Assembly: GCA_003228415.1 (NCBI GenBank)
Contig: QIDL01000369.1
Location: forward strand, 1-6,120
Reading direction: 5' to 3'
DNA length: 6,120 bases
From: Gammaproteobacteria bacterium
GTDB lineage: Bacteria; Pseudomonadota; Gammaproteobacteria; Pseudomonadales; Azotimanducaceae
The notes below the pieces were generated by a model. The model did no database searches and was not told the origin of the DNA. It saw nothing but the letters and a program-made list of their open reading frames with translations. Numbering within the stretch: the first letter of the stretch is position 1; every line of letters begins with the position of its first letter. Positions 1 to 6,075 of the stretch are shown piece after piece. Position numbers and translations under genes: made by a program.

Positions 1-94
1 GGCCGGCTTTGCTGATCGAGCGGTCGGAATATGCACCCCAACCGCATCCGGTTCATACTTGTCTGTACTCGTGCATCTCGAACTTCCGATTAGC
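1..94. other. Left flank of the insertion sequence, unidentified
   Basis: This stretch lies outside the left terminal repeat of the IS. Several frames stay open across it on both strands, but none gives a peptide I recognise. In particular, no frame resembles the upstream part of a lactonase beta-propeller, which would be expected if the IS had simply split the gene whose tail lies at 2018-2176. A short inverted pair, AACTTC at 81-86 and GAAGTT at 97-102, straddles the IS left end. It could be part of a neighbouring gene that runs off the window edge. Confidence 0.4.
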
Positions 95-105
95 CTGAAG
101 TTCCA
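95..105 (+). repeat. Left terminal inverted repeat of the IS
   Basis: The sequence CTGAAGTTCCA is the exact reverse complement of 2007-2017. Including the adjacent TAGC (91-94) against TAGG on the other side, the match is 14 of 15. It lies 68 bp beyond the transposase stop codon, a normal distance for an IS end. Confidence 0.82.
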
Positions 106-133
106 AAAGCTTTCGAGCAGTTTTGTGTATCAA

Positions 134-152
134 TTCAAGTGGTTAGCTTGAA
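134..152. other. Small stem-loop downstream of the transposase
   Basis: TTCAAG (134-139) and CTTGAA (147-152) form a perfect 6-bp stem around a 7-base loop. It sits about 20 bp past the transposase stop codon in the direction of its transcription. No T-run follows, so it is at best a weak terminator or mRNA 3'-end hairpin. Confidence 0.3.
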
Positions 153-172
153 AGCATGGTGCGGCGTTCTGT

Positions 173-1873
173 CTACATCTGAATGTTCTGTACCAGTTCC
201 AACGCTCGCTGCTGTTTGGTATTGGGCGTGGTGAGGATTTCAAAGGGTGGTGTATCAGCTTGTGGTGCGCGACAGGTATTGCGCACGATGGTCGATAACT
301 CGTCCATCAGCGTTTTGAAAGAGTGCGCCGGGGTACCGTCTGCGAGCTTAGCAGTGGTGACTTTGCGCATGGCGGATTCAGAGCGCTTCGCCGCTGCCAC
401 CGGATCCCGTGTCGCCTTGGCAGCCTGATCGGTATCGGCAAACAACAGTTCGCGCCAGGCTTCGCGCAGATGCCATTCGACGTAATAAGCGAGCATGCAC
501 AGAAAGATATGCGAGCGCACCCGGTCGGCGAGGCGATGATGGATCGGACGAATCCGCAGGTCGATGGATTTGAGTGTGCGAAATGCCCGTTCCACCTGGG
601 CCAGGGATTTGTAATGACGCACGCAGTCCTCGGCGGTCATCCGAGTGGGGGGCACCGACGTACGAATCACATAGATCCCATCCAATGCGGCTTCGGCGGT
701 GATGTTCTCGGTCTTGCGGGTAAACGTAAAAGAACCGTCTTCGATGTCAGAAGTGAAGTGCTTGGCGACCTTGTACTGATTGATCACCTTGCCAACGCGA
801 AGACCGATCTTGTCCTGACCACGCAGGCGACCCGCTTGCACCCTGGCGCGTACCTTCTCCAGGTTCTTCTCAGTGGCTTGCAGCAAGTCTTCCCGCTTGT
901 GCGCACGTAACGCGGCCAACTGCGGATTACGACAGGCCACCAGGCGCTCGCCCGGATAGTCTGGGTGGGTGAACTCAAACAGGTTGCGCTCATCGAACAG
1001 TCCCAGTTGTAATTGCCCTTGATGGATCAAGGTGCGGATGGCGCCACTCTTGAGTGCGCTGATCCAGTCGACCCCCTCCTGCTCACGCAGGGTCTGGATG
1101 GCTTTGTGCGAGATCATCCCCCGGTCCCCGACCATCACCAGCCGGGTCATGCCAAAGTCATTGCGCAGCCGATTGATCTCGGGCATCAAGGTGGTCGGGT
1201 CCGCGGTGTTACCTGCATAGACCGACACCGCCACCGGGCAACCCCGTGCGTCGGTCAACAACCCATAATTGACTTGTCGCTTACCCTTCTTGCCATCACG
1301 GCTGTAGCCGAGTTTGGCCAGTGGGCAGGTCTTGCCCTCAACATAACTCGAGGAGAGGTCGTAGAGCACCAGGCTGTCCTCACTAAGATGCCGGGCTGCG
1401 AGCTTCTTCTGGATCCTCTCTTGGCGGGCGAGCAGCCAGTCCATCGCCGCGTAGAGTTCATTCTCGGTGGCATCTGCGACGTCGAAGTCATCCGCCAAGG
1501 TGGTGGTGTGCCACCATCGGGTGGTGGCGAGCTTGGTCTGGGGGGCGATGATGCGCGCTGCGATCATGGCACAGACCAGGTCCCGTTCGCGGCAGCGCCG
1601 GGTGGACAGCAACGCGGGCATCTTCAGTCTCGACATGGCTACAGATATGGCATTGACATGGCCATGGGCACGGGACTTCTGGATCTCCAGTAAAGTCTCA
1701 ATCGGTGCCAGTTTGCGCCCTGATAGGATGGCTCGAAAGGCCCCAATCTGCTCATCTGAGAGGGAAGAAAGGTTTGCCAGTGTTCGCTTTCTGACTTTCT
1801 TTCCGACACGATAAGATTCCCGAAGCAGGTATGCGGGGCGTGAGTTGCGATTGGGCACGACATCAATGTGCAT
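173..1873 (-). CDS. IS1634-family transposase (DDE)
   Basis: This 566-aa protein catalyses cut-and-join of the IS ends. The N-terminus, with VPNRNSRPAYLLRESYR and KVRKRTLANLS at about residues 5-35, is characteristic of IS1634-family transposases. The RNase H-like catalytic residues are visible: D172 in LVLYDLSSSY, D250 in VMVGDRGM, and E428 in QVERAFRTLKS, the last followed by IDLRIRPIHHR and a C-terminal HIFLCMLAYYVEWHLR segment (455-470). A long insertion between the second D and the E (about 260-410) is normal for the IS4-like group. Length matches a full-size family member and no frameshift is seen. The ATG at 1873 is chosen because the conserved N-terminus begins there. No clear Shine-Dalgarno precedes it, and a promoter-like pair lies directly upstream, so the message may be nearly leaderless. 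The gene fills the element between its terminal repeats. Confidence 0.95.
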   Translation of the reverse strand: MHIDVVPNRNSRPAYLLRESYRVGKKVRKRTLANLSSLSDEQIGAFRAILSGRKLAPIETLLEIQKSRAHGHVNAISVAMSRLKMPALLSTRRCRERDLVCAMIAARIIAPQTKLATTRWWHTTTLADDFDVADATENELYAAMDWLLARQERIQKKLAARHLSEDSLVLYDLSSSYVEGKTCPLAKLGYSRDGKKGKRQVNYGLLTDARGCPVAVSVYAGNTADPTTLMPEINRLRNDFGMTRLVMVGDRGMISHKAIQTLREQEGVDWISALKSGAIRTLIHQGQLQLGLFDERNLFEFTHPDYPGERLVACRNPQLAALRAHKREDLLQATEKNLEKVRARVQAGRLRGQDKIGLRVGKVINQYKVAKHFTSDIEDGSFTFTRKTENITAEAALDGIYVIRTSVPPTRMTAEDCVRHYKSLAQVERAFRTLKSIDLRIRPIHHRLADRVRSHIFLCMLAYYVEWHLREAWRELLFADTDQAAKATRDPVAAAKRSESAMRKVTTAKLADGTPAHSFKTLMDELSTIVRNTCRAPQADTPPFEILTTPNTKQQRALELVQNIQM

Positions 1874-1879
1874 GGTTGA

Positions 1880-1907
1880 ATCATACCCTGTTTTCGGCCA
1901 ACATCAA
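1880..1907 (-). promoter_or_regulatory. Putative transposase promoter
   Basis: On the minus strand a -35-like TTGATG (1902-1907) and a -10-like TATGAT (1880-1885) are separated by 16 bp. Transcription would begin about 7 bases past the -10, at or next to the ATG at 1873, giving a leaderless or almost leaderless mRNA. That would fit the low expression usual for transposases. The -35 lies inside one arm of an inverted repeat, ACATCAA (1901-1907) and TTGATGT (1928-1934). This is a sequence match only. Confidence 0.5.
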
Positions 1908-1934
1908 GTCATTTACATGGCTACATTTTGATGT
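1901..1934. repeat. Inverted repeat overlapping the transposase promoter
   Basis: ACATCAA at 1901-1907 and TTGATGT at 1928-1934 form a perfect 7-bp inverted repeat with a 20-base spacer. One arm contains the putative -35 of the transposase. It could be a transposase-binding or operator site, or a long-looped RNA fold. The spacing of about two helical turns would suit a dimeric protein, but this is inference. Confidence 0.4.
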
Positions 1935-1957
1935 CTAAAGAACACACAACACCTCTC

Positions 1958-1980
1958 AAGTCGTTCATTTATAACGACTT
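1958..1980. other. Strong stem-loop inside the right end of the IS
   Basis: AAGTCGTT (1958-1965) and AACGACTT (1973-1980) form a perfect 8-bp stem around a 7-base loop. It lies between the right terminal repeat and the transposase promoter. Hairpins in this position in other IS elements (IS10 and IS50 are the known cases) limit transposase expression from transcripts that enter from outside. The same role is possible here but not shown. No T-run is present on either strand, so a classical intrinsic terminator is unlikely. Confidence 0.5.
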
Positions 1981-2006
1981 TGCGTAAGATCATGGGGAAA
2001 ATTGAA

Positions 2007-2017
2007 TGGAACTTCAG
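2007..2017 (-). repeat. Right terminal inverted repeat of the IS
   Basis: TGGAACTTCAG on the plus strand is the exact reverse complement of 95-105. Base 2018, the next one, is where lactonase-like coding sequence resumes. The repeat overlaps an ATG at 2006-2008 that is in frame with that remnant. Confidence 0.82.
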
Positions 2018-2176
2018 CCTAGACATTTTCTGATCGATCCCTCCGGAAAATGGTTGCTGGTTGCAAACAAGGATTCGGACAACATCGTCGCCTTGCCTCG
2101 TGAAGACTCGGGGATGCTTGGCGACCCGGTAGCGGAAGTCGGCTGCCCGAGCCCCACGTGCCTGGCGCTGTGGTAG
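2018..2176 (+). pseudogene. C-terminal remnant of a lactonase-type beta-propeller protein (6-phosphogluconolactonase/YbhE-like)
   Basis: The 52 codons from 2018 encode PRHFLIDPSGKWLLVANKDS, then DNIVALPRED, and end in CPSPTCLALW before TAG at 2174. This is the layout of the last blade of the 7-bladed lactonase family, whose members end in a PR-x-F-x-DPSG-x-LLVAN-DS block, then a linker, then a PSP-x-C tail. Full-length members have roughly 330-400 residues, so about 85% of the protein is missing. The homology starts at the first base beyond the IS right terminal repeat, and the IS supplies an in-frame ATG at 2006 that would give a 56-aa chimera starting MELQ. A single blade cannot form the propeller, so I treat it as a dead fragment. 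Its stop codon is 19 bp from the stop codon of the convergent kinase. The assignment rests on recalled family motifs, not on a search. Confidence 0.82.
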
Positions 2177-2195
2177 CAGGTACCCGGCGTATCCC

Positions 2196-3620
2196 CTAAT
2201 GCGAATCGAAGTTGCGGCTCAACTCATTGAGGCTGGACCAGTCGCTGAAAACCGACCGGTAGCTTCGAGCCAGGCCCGGGTCGGGCTCAATGACCGACTG
2301 CACCCGCACCATTGCCCCGGTCGCTTCGGCAAGATCCTGGTATACGCCCAGCGCCACAGCAAGACACATGGCAGCACCTCTGGCTTCCACCGCTGTGCCC
2401 GGTATTTCGACAGGTCGATCCAGCACGCTGGCAAGAATGGTCATCCACAGTTCGCTCTCCGCCCCGCCCCCGGTGGCGCGAAGCAGGCTCGGTGCGCCGC
2501 ACCAGCCCACCACCTGATCAAATATGCCTCGCACCGCAAACGACGCTCCCTCGAGCACGGCTCGATACAGCTCGGCCCGGCCGTGGCCGAGGCTGAGACC
2601 CGCAAATACCGCCCGGGCACCGGCTCGCAACTCCGGCGCAACCTGACCCGCTAGAAAAGGCAGAAATCGGACCCCATCGGCGCCGGCGGCCACGGCGGCG
2701 GCCGCCTGCTCCATTTCCTGATAGTTCCGGAATTCATCGTCCACCTCCAGCAGGTCCAGAAACCAGTCCGCCGACCGTCCGGCCAGCAACGCGTTGCCGC
2801 CGATGACATGCATGTCCGGAGGAAATCCGTAGAAGCGATAGGCGCCCGGCGGATGCTCCGCCTGTATTGCCCGAACCACCGCGTGGGTCCCCAGGGTAAT
2901 CGCATACTGGCCCGGTTCGATTGCTCCGGCGCCGATGTTGGCGCTGAGACCATCATGGGCGCCAACGGCAACCGGCATCCCCGCGGGCAGACCCAGCGCA
3001 GCCGCAGCATCGGCCGTCAGTTCCCCGGCAATTTCCCAGGGCAGCGCCGGTTCCGGCAGCAGTTCGCACGGCAGCTTCAATTCGTCCAGTCGCCGGTCCC
3101 AGGCCGGTCCGTCCGGACCGGAGGTCCAGTCGGTTTTGTGCACTCCCGTCAGGCAGGCGAGCAACCAGTCCTTGGCATAGTATCCGTGCTCGATGTTTTC
3201 GGTGGCAGCAGGATGCTGTTCCTGCAGCCACTGATATTTGGCAATCAACTGCAGCCCGTAGTTGGGGAGATCAACTCCTCCCGATCGCCAACCACGAAGC
3301 AGCTGTGCCTGCTTCGCATGACGGGCGTCAGACCAGGGATCCACCACGACATTGCCCGCACCGTCGGCGAATACCGCCGCGCCACCTCGGCCCGCCAGGC
3401 TGATGCCCAGCACGGTTCGACCCGACAACGCGGTCAGCATCTCTTTGATCGCGCTGACCGTGTCCTGCCACCATCCCTCCGCGTCCTGCCAGCTTCGATC
3501 ACCCTGGTGGTGGTCCTTGTGACGTCGAACCACCAGTTGCTGTAGAGTCCCATCGAGAGAGAACGCGGCGACTTTCAGCCGTGTGGTACCAAGATCGATA
3601 CTGACGAGCAGTTCAGACAT
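2196..3620 (-). CDS. FGGY-family carbohydrate kinase
   Basis: This 474-aa ATP-dependent kinase should phosphorylate a sugar, polyol or sugar acid in the cytoplasm; the substrate cannot be read from sequence. The two actin-like halves are complete and the length is typical. Visible motifs are the phosphate-1 loop SIDLGTTRLK (7-16), a substrate-side GRGG (77-80) and DPWSDAR (94-100), the probable catalytic base D223 in VGAHDG, the phosphate-2 loop ITLGTHAVV (241-249), the FGGY signature-2 region VFAGLSLG to LYRAVLEG (338-358), and the adenosine-side GGGAESELW (384-392). The loop reads GTH where xylulokinases and gluconokinases usually have GTS, and GRGG replaces the xylulokinase GQMHG type, so it is probably not a classical xylulokinase. 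The ATG at 3620 fits because the phosphate loop begins at residue 8. No Shine-Dalgarno is seen. It starts 15 bp from a divergent oxygenase gene and ends close to a lactonase remnant. Confidence 0.93.
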   Translation of the reverse strand: MSELLVSIDLGTTRLKVAAFSLDGTLQQLVVRRHKDHHQGDRSWQDAEGWWQDTVSAIKEMLTALSGRTVLGISLAGRGGAAVFADGAGNVVVDPWSDARHAKQAQLLRGWRSGGVDLPNYGLQLIAKYQWLQEQHPAATENIEHGYYAKDWLLACLTGVHKTDWTSGPDGPAWDRRLDELKLPCELLPEPALPWEIAGELTADAAAALGLPAGMPVAVGAHDGLSANIGAGAIEPGQYAITLGTHAVVRAIQAEHPPGAYRFYGFPPDMHVIGGNALLAGRSADWFLDLLEVDDEFRNYQEMEQAAAAVAAGADGVRFLPFLAGQVAPELRAGARAVFAGLSLGHGRAELYRAVLEGASFAVRGIFDQVVGWCGAPSLLRATGGGAESELWMTILASVLDRPVEIPGTAVEARGAAMCLAVALGVYQDLAEATGAMVRVQSVIEPDPGLARSYRSVFSDWSSLNELSRNFDSH

Positions 3621-3626
3621 CCGCTG

Positions 3627-3655
3627 ATTAAACCCATGATCACAGACGCTGACAA
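3627..3655 (-). promoter_or_regulatory. Putative kinase promoter overlapping the oxygenase gene
   Basis: Minus-strand TTGTCA (3650-3655) and TTTAAT (3627-3632) are separated by an ideal 17 bp. The -10 is only 6 bp from the kinase ATG, so the transcript would start at or very near the start codon, which fits the lack of a ribosome binding site. The -35 and most of the spacer lie within the first codons of the divergent oxygenase gene (start 3636), so polymerase binding here could interfere with oxygenase transcription. This is a motif match only. Confidence 0.5.
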
Positions 3656-4451
3656 ACGACGATTTTTCGAGGACGGCTACCTGCTGGTCGAAAATGTGGT
3701 GCCGGAATCACTTTGTGCAGCCGTCCGTTCGACAATCTGCGACTACCTCAAGTGCGATCCTGACGACCCCCGCAGTTGGCCTGAACGCCAATCCATCGGA
3801 CATGGCATCGTGCCGATTCATCACGCTCAGGCGTTGTGGGATCTGCGTCAACACCCGCCGGTGCATGAAGCATTCGCAGCCCTGCATGGCACCGAAGAGC
3901 TCTGGGTCACCTACGACCGCGTATCGTTTAAAACCAGGGACACCACAGCACTGGGTTCGGGCGCCGCCGAACCCATCCACTGGGATGGCCAGCCGTGGAA
4001 GTTAACGGGTATGTCGATTCAGGGGCTGGTCTATCTCACCGACACCGCCAGTGACCAGGGGGCTTTCTGCTGCGTGCCGGAGCTGTATCGAAAGGCCGAT
4101 GCTTATCTGGCCGACCATCCAGAAGCCGCCGACACGCGCCGTCCTGTCGTGGAGGAGGAGCAGATCGAAGTGGTGGGCAGTCCGGCGGGCAGCCTGTTGC
4201 TGTGGAATCGGATGACGCCCCACTCGAGCACCAGAAATATCACCCCGAATCCGCGCTGGGTGCAGTACGTGGCCATGGATCCGATCGGTGACGAGGCAGC
4301 CAGATCGAGCCGGGTCGATGAGTTTCAGAAATCCATGCCACCCCGGTGGGCCATCGCGCAGAAGGTGCCGGGTCAAACCATTCCGGAAGCCGGTGGCCCC
4401 GCGGAACTCACCGCTCTCGGCAGGAAGCTGGTCGGGATAAACAACTGGTAG
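3636..4451 (+). CDS. Phytanoyl-CoA dioxygenase (PhyH)-family Fe(II)/2-oxoglutarate oxygenase
   Basis: This 271-aa protein should hydroxylate or oxidatively modify a small organic substrate, using Fe(II), O2 and 2-oxoglutarate. The PhyH-type start is clear: residues 8-20 read RRFFEDGYLLVEN. The iron-binding triad is visible as H115 and D117 in IHWDG and H196 in PHSSTRN. R207, 11 residues after the distal histidine, is placed like the 2-oxoglutarate-binding arginine of human PhyH. The central GLVYLTDTASDQGAFCCVPE (130-149) is the usual core strand and loop with the DxGAF/CVPGSH-like block. The family covers very different substrates, so none is assigned. The ATG at 3636 fits the conserved N-terminus but has no Shine-Dalgarno. 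It is divergent from the sugar kinase with a 15-bp gap and convergent with the sulfotransferase-like gene, with 46 bp between stop codons. Confidence 0.93.
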   Translation: MITDADKRRFFEDGYLLVENVVPESLCAAVRSTICDYLKCDPDDPRSWPERQSIGHGIVPIHHAQALWDLRQHPPVHEAFAALHGTEELWVTYDRVSFKTRDTTALGSGAAEPIHWDGQPWKLTGMSIQGLVYLTDTASDQGAFCCVPELYRKADAYLADHPEAADTRRPVVEEEQIEVVGSPAGSLLLWNRMTPHSSTRNITPNPRWVQYVAMDPIGDEAARSSRVDEFQKSMPPRWAIAQKVPGQTIPEAGGPAELTALGRKLVGINNW

Positions 4452-4497
4452 GAAGCACCTGCCTCCGCCCACTCACCCCGGTGTGATCAGCCACCTT
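4452..4497. other. Intergenic gap between convergent genes
   Basis: This 46-bp stretch separates the stop codons of the oxygenase and the sulfotransferase-like gene. I see no strong stem followed by a T-run on either strand. GGTG (4480-4483) and CACC (4492-4495) could pair around an 8-base loop, but the stem is too short to call a terminator. Confidence 0.4.
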
Positions 4498-4510
4498 TCA
4501 CTTTGAAAGG
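4494..4510. other. Hairpin over the stop codon of the sulfotransferase-like gene
   Basis: CCTTTCA (4494-4500) and TGAAAGG (4504-4510) form a perfect 7-bp stem with a 3-base loop. The stem contains the stop codon at 4498-4500. No T-run follows, so it is a possible mRNA 3'-end structure rather than a standard terminator. One arm belongs to the 16-bp tandem repeat described at 4504-4546. Confidence 0.4.
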
Positions 4511-6060
4511 CGTTCACTCTGAAAGGCGTTCACCCTGAACGGCGCCAGCTCTTGTTCCCGCAATACGCTGGGCGGCGGCTGGGGGTCCAGGGGCTCGAGG
4601 TCGCGCCCGGAAACGGCCGGATGGTCGCTCGGGATGAATGTGGCTCGAAATGTCGAATACATGAACGGAGCGCCCGGTTGCGGGAGCGTACCGTCCGGCA
4701 TGCGCAGCTCACCAGAGTACGGCGACCAGTACTCCCAGACGATCTCTCCGGAGGTGGTGACCTCCACAAAGCGGCCTTGCGGACCGAAGGTCACCAGCGT
4801 GTTGCCGTTGCTGAGCCGGTGTGCACCGGAAATGAATGGACTGTGGAAGTCACCGTCGGAATAGCACCAGACCAACTCCGTTGGTCCGTAAGGTCGATCC
4901 GGTTCAATCTCATAACGTCCATCGGCAACCAGCGGTGGCGCTATTTCAAGCACCTGTGAAACCGGCGCGGTCACTCCGAAACCATCGTTACTGAAGGCCA
5001 TGAGATTTCCCGCACCGGGACAGCCAGCCGGAATCCAACGCACGTCATGCTGGCGGCCCAGCCCGGTGGACACAGATGACTGGTGACCATAGATGGCGGG
5101 ATTCCCCCACCGATAGAGTAGATCTCCGTCGGGACCCGCCGTGTCTGCAGCGCTGGTCGCATGGTCGATCACCCAGATCTCACTGAACGCCCGGACGCTG
5201 ATGGCGATCTGATCGAGCTCCGGGTTGTAGCTGATCGCGTTGGAGTGATGAAGGTCCGATCCAAGATCTTCCAGGGTCGCGTTGCCCGGGATCTGATTCA
5301 GGGACTTTTCCCGCTGTAGCTCGGCCGCCGTCAGGACAGGCAGCGGCGGCCCGGCGTTGATGTCGACCCTGCCAGGATTGTCCTCAGGCTCACCGTAGTT
5401 CGGCAACGCCGGATTGCGATTCTGGATCAGGTGATCCCAGGCGCGCCACTGCCAGACAATGTTGCCACCCGCGGCTGTGGGTTCGATCTCGACGACCAGA
5501 TCGGGCCACAGTCCGGCGCCAGGCGTCAGCTCCGGATCGCGACCGCGAGCTATCGCATCTTCCGCGCTGACGGCTTCCCAGGCGATGGCCAGGATGTTGC
5601 CATCAGGCATCAGCTGGAAATCATGATGGAGCAGACTGGCCTCATCCGCTATGTCGAACCACCAGACCCGCTCACCTTCGAAAGTTACTTTCTCGATCCG
5701 GCCACCCTGGCCACCCGCGTTGAACCGGGGAGCATCCGGTAGGCGCGCACCACGCAGCAGATGCCCGTCATCGAGCAGGTATTCGCTGCTCGGAGCATGT
5801 TCACTCTTCCAGACGTGGACCACCCGGCCTTGTCGATCGATCAGATAGGTGGTATCGGAAATGAGCGGCGCGAACAGGACATAGCCTGGTATGTTTTCAG
5901 GCTTGTTAATCCGCAGACCACGAGGCTCGTTGAGCCCGGCGAATTCTATGGGGTCGAGCTCTTCAGCGGTTGCTGCGTATTCTGGCGGCTGTTCCCGCAT
6001 GGGTGGCAATGTATTGTCAGCGGCCGATGCCTTCCTGTATGACTTTTCATGGCGCTCCAC
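4498..6060 (-). CDS. Arylsulfotransferase (AssT)-like beta-propeller protein
   Basis: This 520-aa protein belongs to the arylsulfotransferase family, whose best-known member transfers sulfate from one phenolic ester to another phenol through a sulfohistidine. Propeller strands recur with a DGN/NGN turn: LLDDGHLL (95-102), LMPDGNIL (150-157), GNLMAFSNDG (351-360) and RLSNGNTLV (415-423). Candidate active-site residues are H146 (LLHHDFQ), H272 and N274 (LHHSNAIS), R290 and H338 (GRQHDVRW). The 18-residue spacing of H272 and R290 equals that of H356 and R374 in E. coli AssT. No signal peptide or membrane segment is visible, unlike the periplasmic enterobacterial enzyme, so it may be cytoplasmic and its true reaction may differ. 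The start is uncertain: GTG at 6060 follows closely on an in-frame TAG, and ATG at 6000 (residue 21) is equally possible. Neither has a clear ribosome binding site, and conservation seems to begin near residue 44. Confidence 0.85.
   Translation of the reverse strand: MERHEKSYRKASAADNTLPPMREQPPEYAATAEELDPIEFAGLNEPRGLRINKPENIPGYVLFAPLISDTTYLIDRQGRVVHVWKSEHAPSSEYLLDDGHLLRGARLPDAPRFNAGGQGGRIEKVTFEGERVWWFDIADEASLLHHDFQLMPDGNILAIAWEAVSAEDAIARGRDPELTPGAGLWPDLVVEIEPTAAGGNIVWQWRAWDHLIQNRNPALPNYGEPEDNPGRVDINAGPPLPVLTAAELQREKSLNQIPGNATLEDLGSDLHHSNAISYNPELDQIAISVRAFSEIWVIDHATSAADTAGPDGDLLYRWGNPAIYGHQSSVSTGLGRQHDVRWIPAGCPGAGNLMAFSNDGFGVTAPVSQVLEIAPPLVADGRYEIEPDRPYGPTELVWCYSDGDFHSPFISGAHRLSNGNTLVTFGPQGRFVEVTTSGEIVWEYWSPYSGELRMPDGTLPQPGAPFMYSTFRATFIPSDHPAVSGRDLEPLDPQPPPSVLREQELAPFRVNAFQSERLSK
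4504..4546. repeat. 16-bp tandem repeat at the 3' end of the sulfotransferase-like gene
   Basis: TGAAAGGCGTTCACTC (4504-4519) is followed at once by a copy differing at one base (4520-4535, ending CACCC), then by a partial third unit (4536-4546). Sixteen is not a multiple of three, so each copy shifts the reading frame and moves the stop codon. The encoded end of the protein, VNAFQSERLSK, is read through two units in different frames. Replication slippage is the likely origin. Confidence 0.85.
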
Positions 6061-6075
6061 CGACTATCGCGCCAT

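Larger units (their letters stand above)
95..2017 (-). mobile_element. IS1634-family insertion sequence, complete
   Basis: The element is bounded by an 11-bp perfect terminal inverted repeat, CTGAAGTTCCA at 95-105 and its reverse complement at 2007-2017. If the repeats are extended outward to 91 and 2021, 14 of 15 bases match. The length of about 1923 bp and the single long transposase gene fit the IS1634 family, a branch of the IS4-like DDE elements. The right boundary is supported independently because homology to a lactonase-type protein starts at base 2018. No convincing target-site duplication flanks the element: the bases beside the ends are ATTAGC on the left and CCTAGA on the right. 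This suggests a later deletion or rearrangement, or ends slightly different from those proposed. The transposase looks intact, so the element may still be active. Confidence 0.85.

Noticed and set aside
323..1693. Long plus-strand open frames (323-910 and 1013-1693) opposite the transposase
   Set aside because: They lie entirely antisense to a clear 566-aa DDE transposase, their translations show no recognisable family, and GC-rich coding DNA often leaves such open antisense frames.
112..1960. Alternative IS ends formed by GAGCAGTTTTGTGT (116-129) and a similar sequence near 1942-1957
   Set aside because: The match is only about 12 of 18 with scattered mismatches, far weaker than the 11-bp perfect repeat at 95-105 and 2007-2017, which also coincides with the lactonase homology break.
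2808..3545. 245-codon plus-strand open frame opposite the kinase
   Set aside because: It is fully antisense to a kinase with all FGGY motifs, its composition is rich in R, Q, G and S as expected of an antisense frame, and no ribosome binding site or domain is visible.
3573..3602. Oxygenase promoter (TTTCAG and GATACT, 18 bp apart region) inside the kinase gene
   Set aside because: Both boxes are poor matches and such pairs occur often by chance, so the promoter of the plus-strand oxygenase remains unassigned.
4002..4472. 156-codon minus-strand open frame over the oxygenase gene
   Set aside because: It is antisense to the conserved HxD...H oxygenase core and has no recognisable motif.
4480..4495. 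Intrinsic terminator between the convergent genes
   Set aside because: The possible stem is only 4 bp and no T-run follows on either strand.
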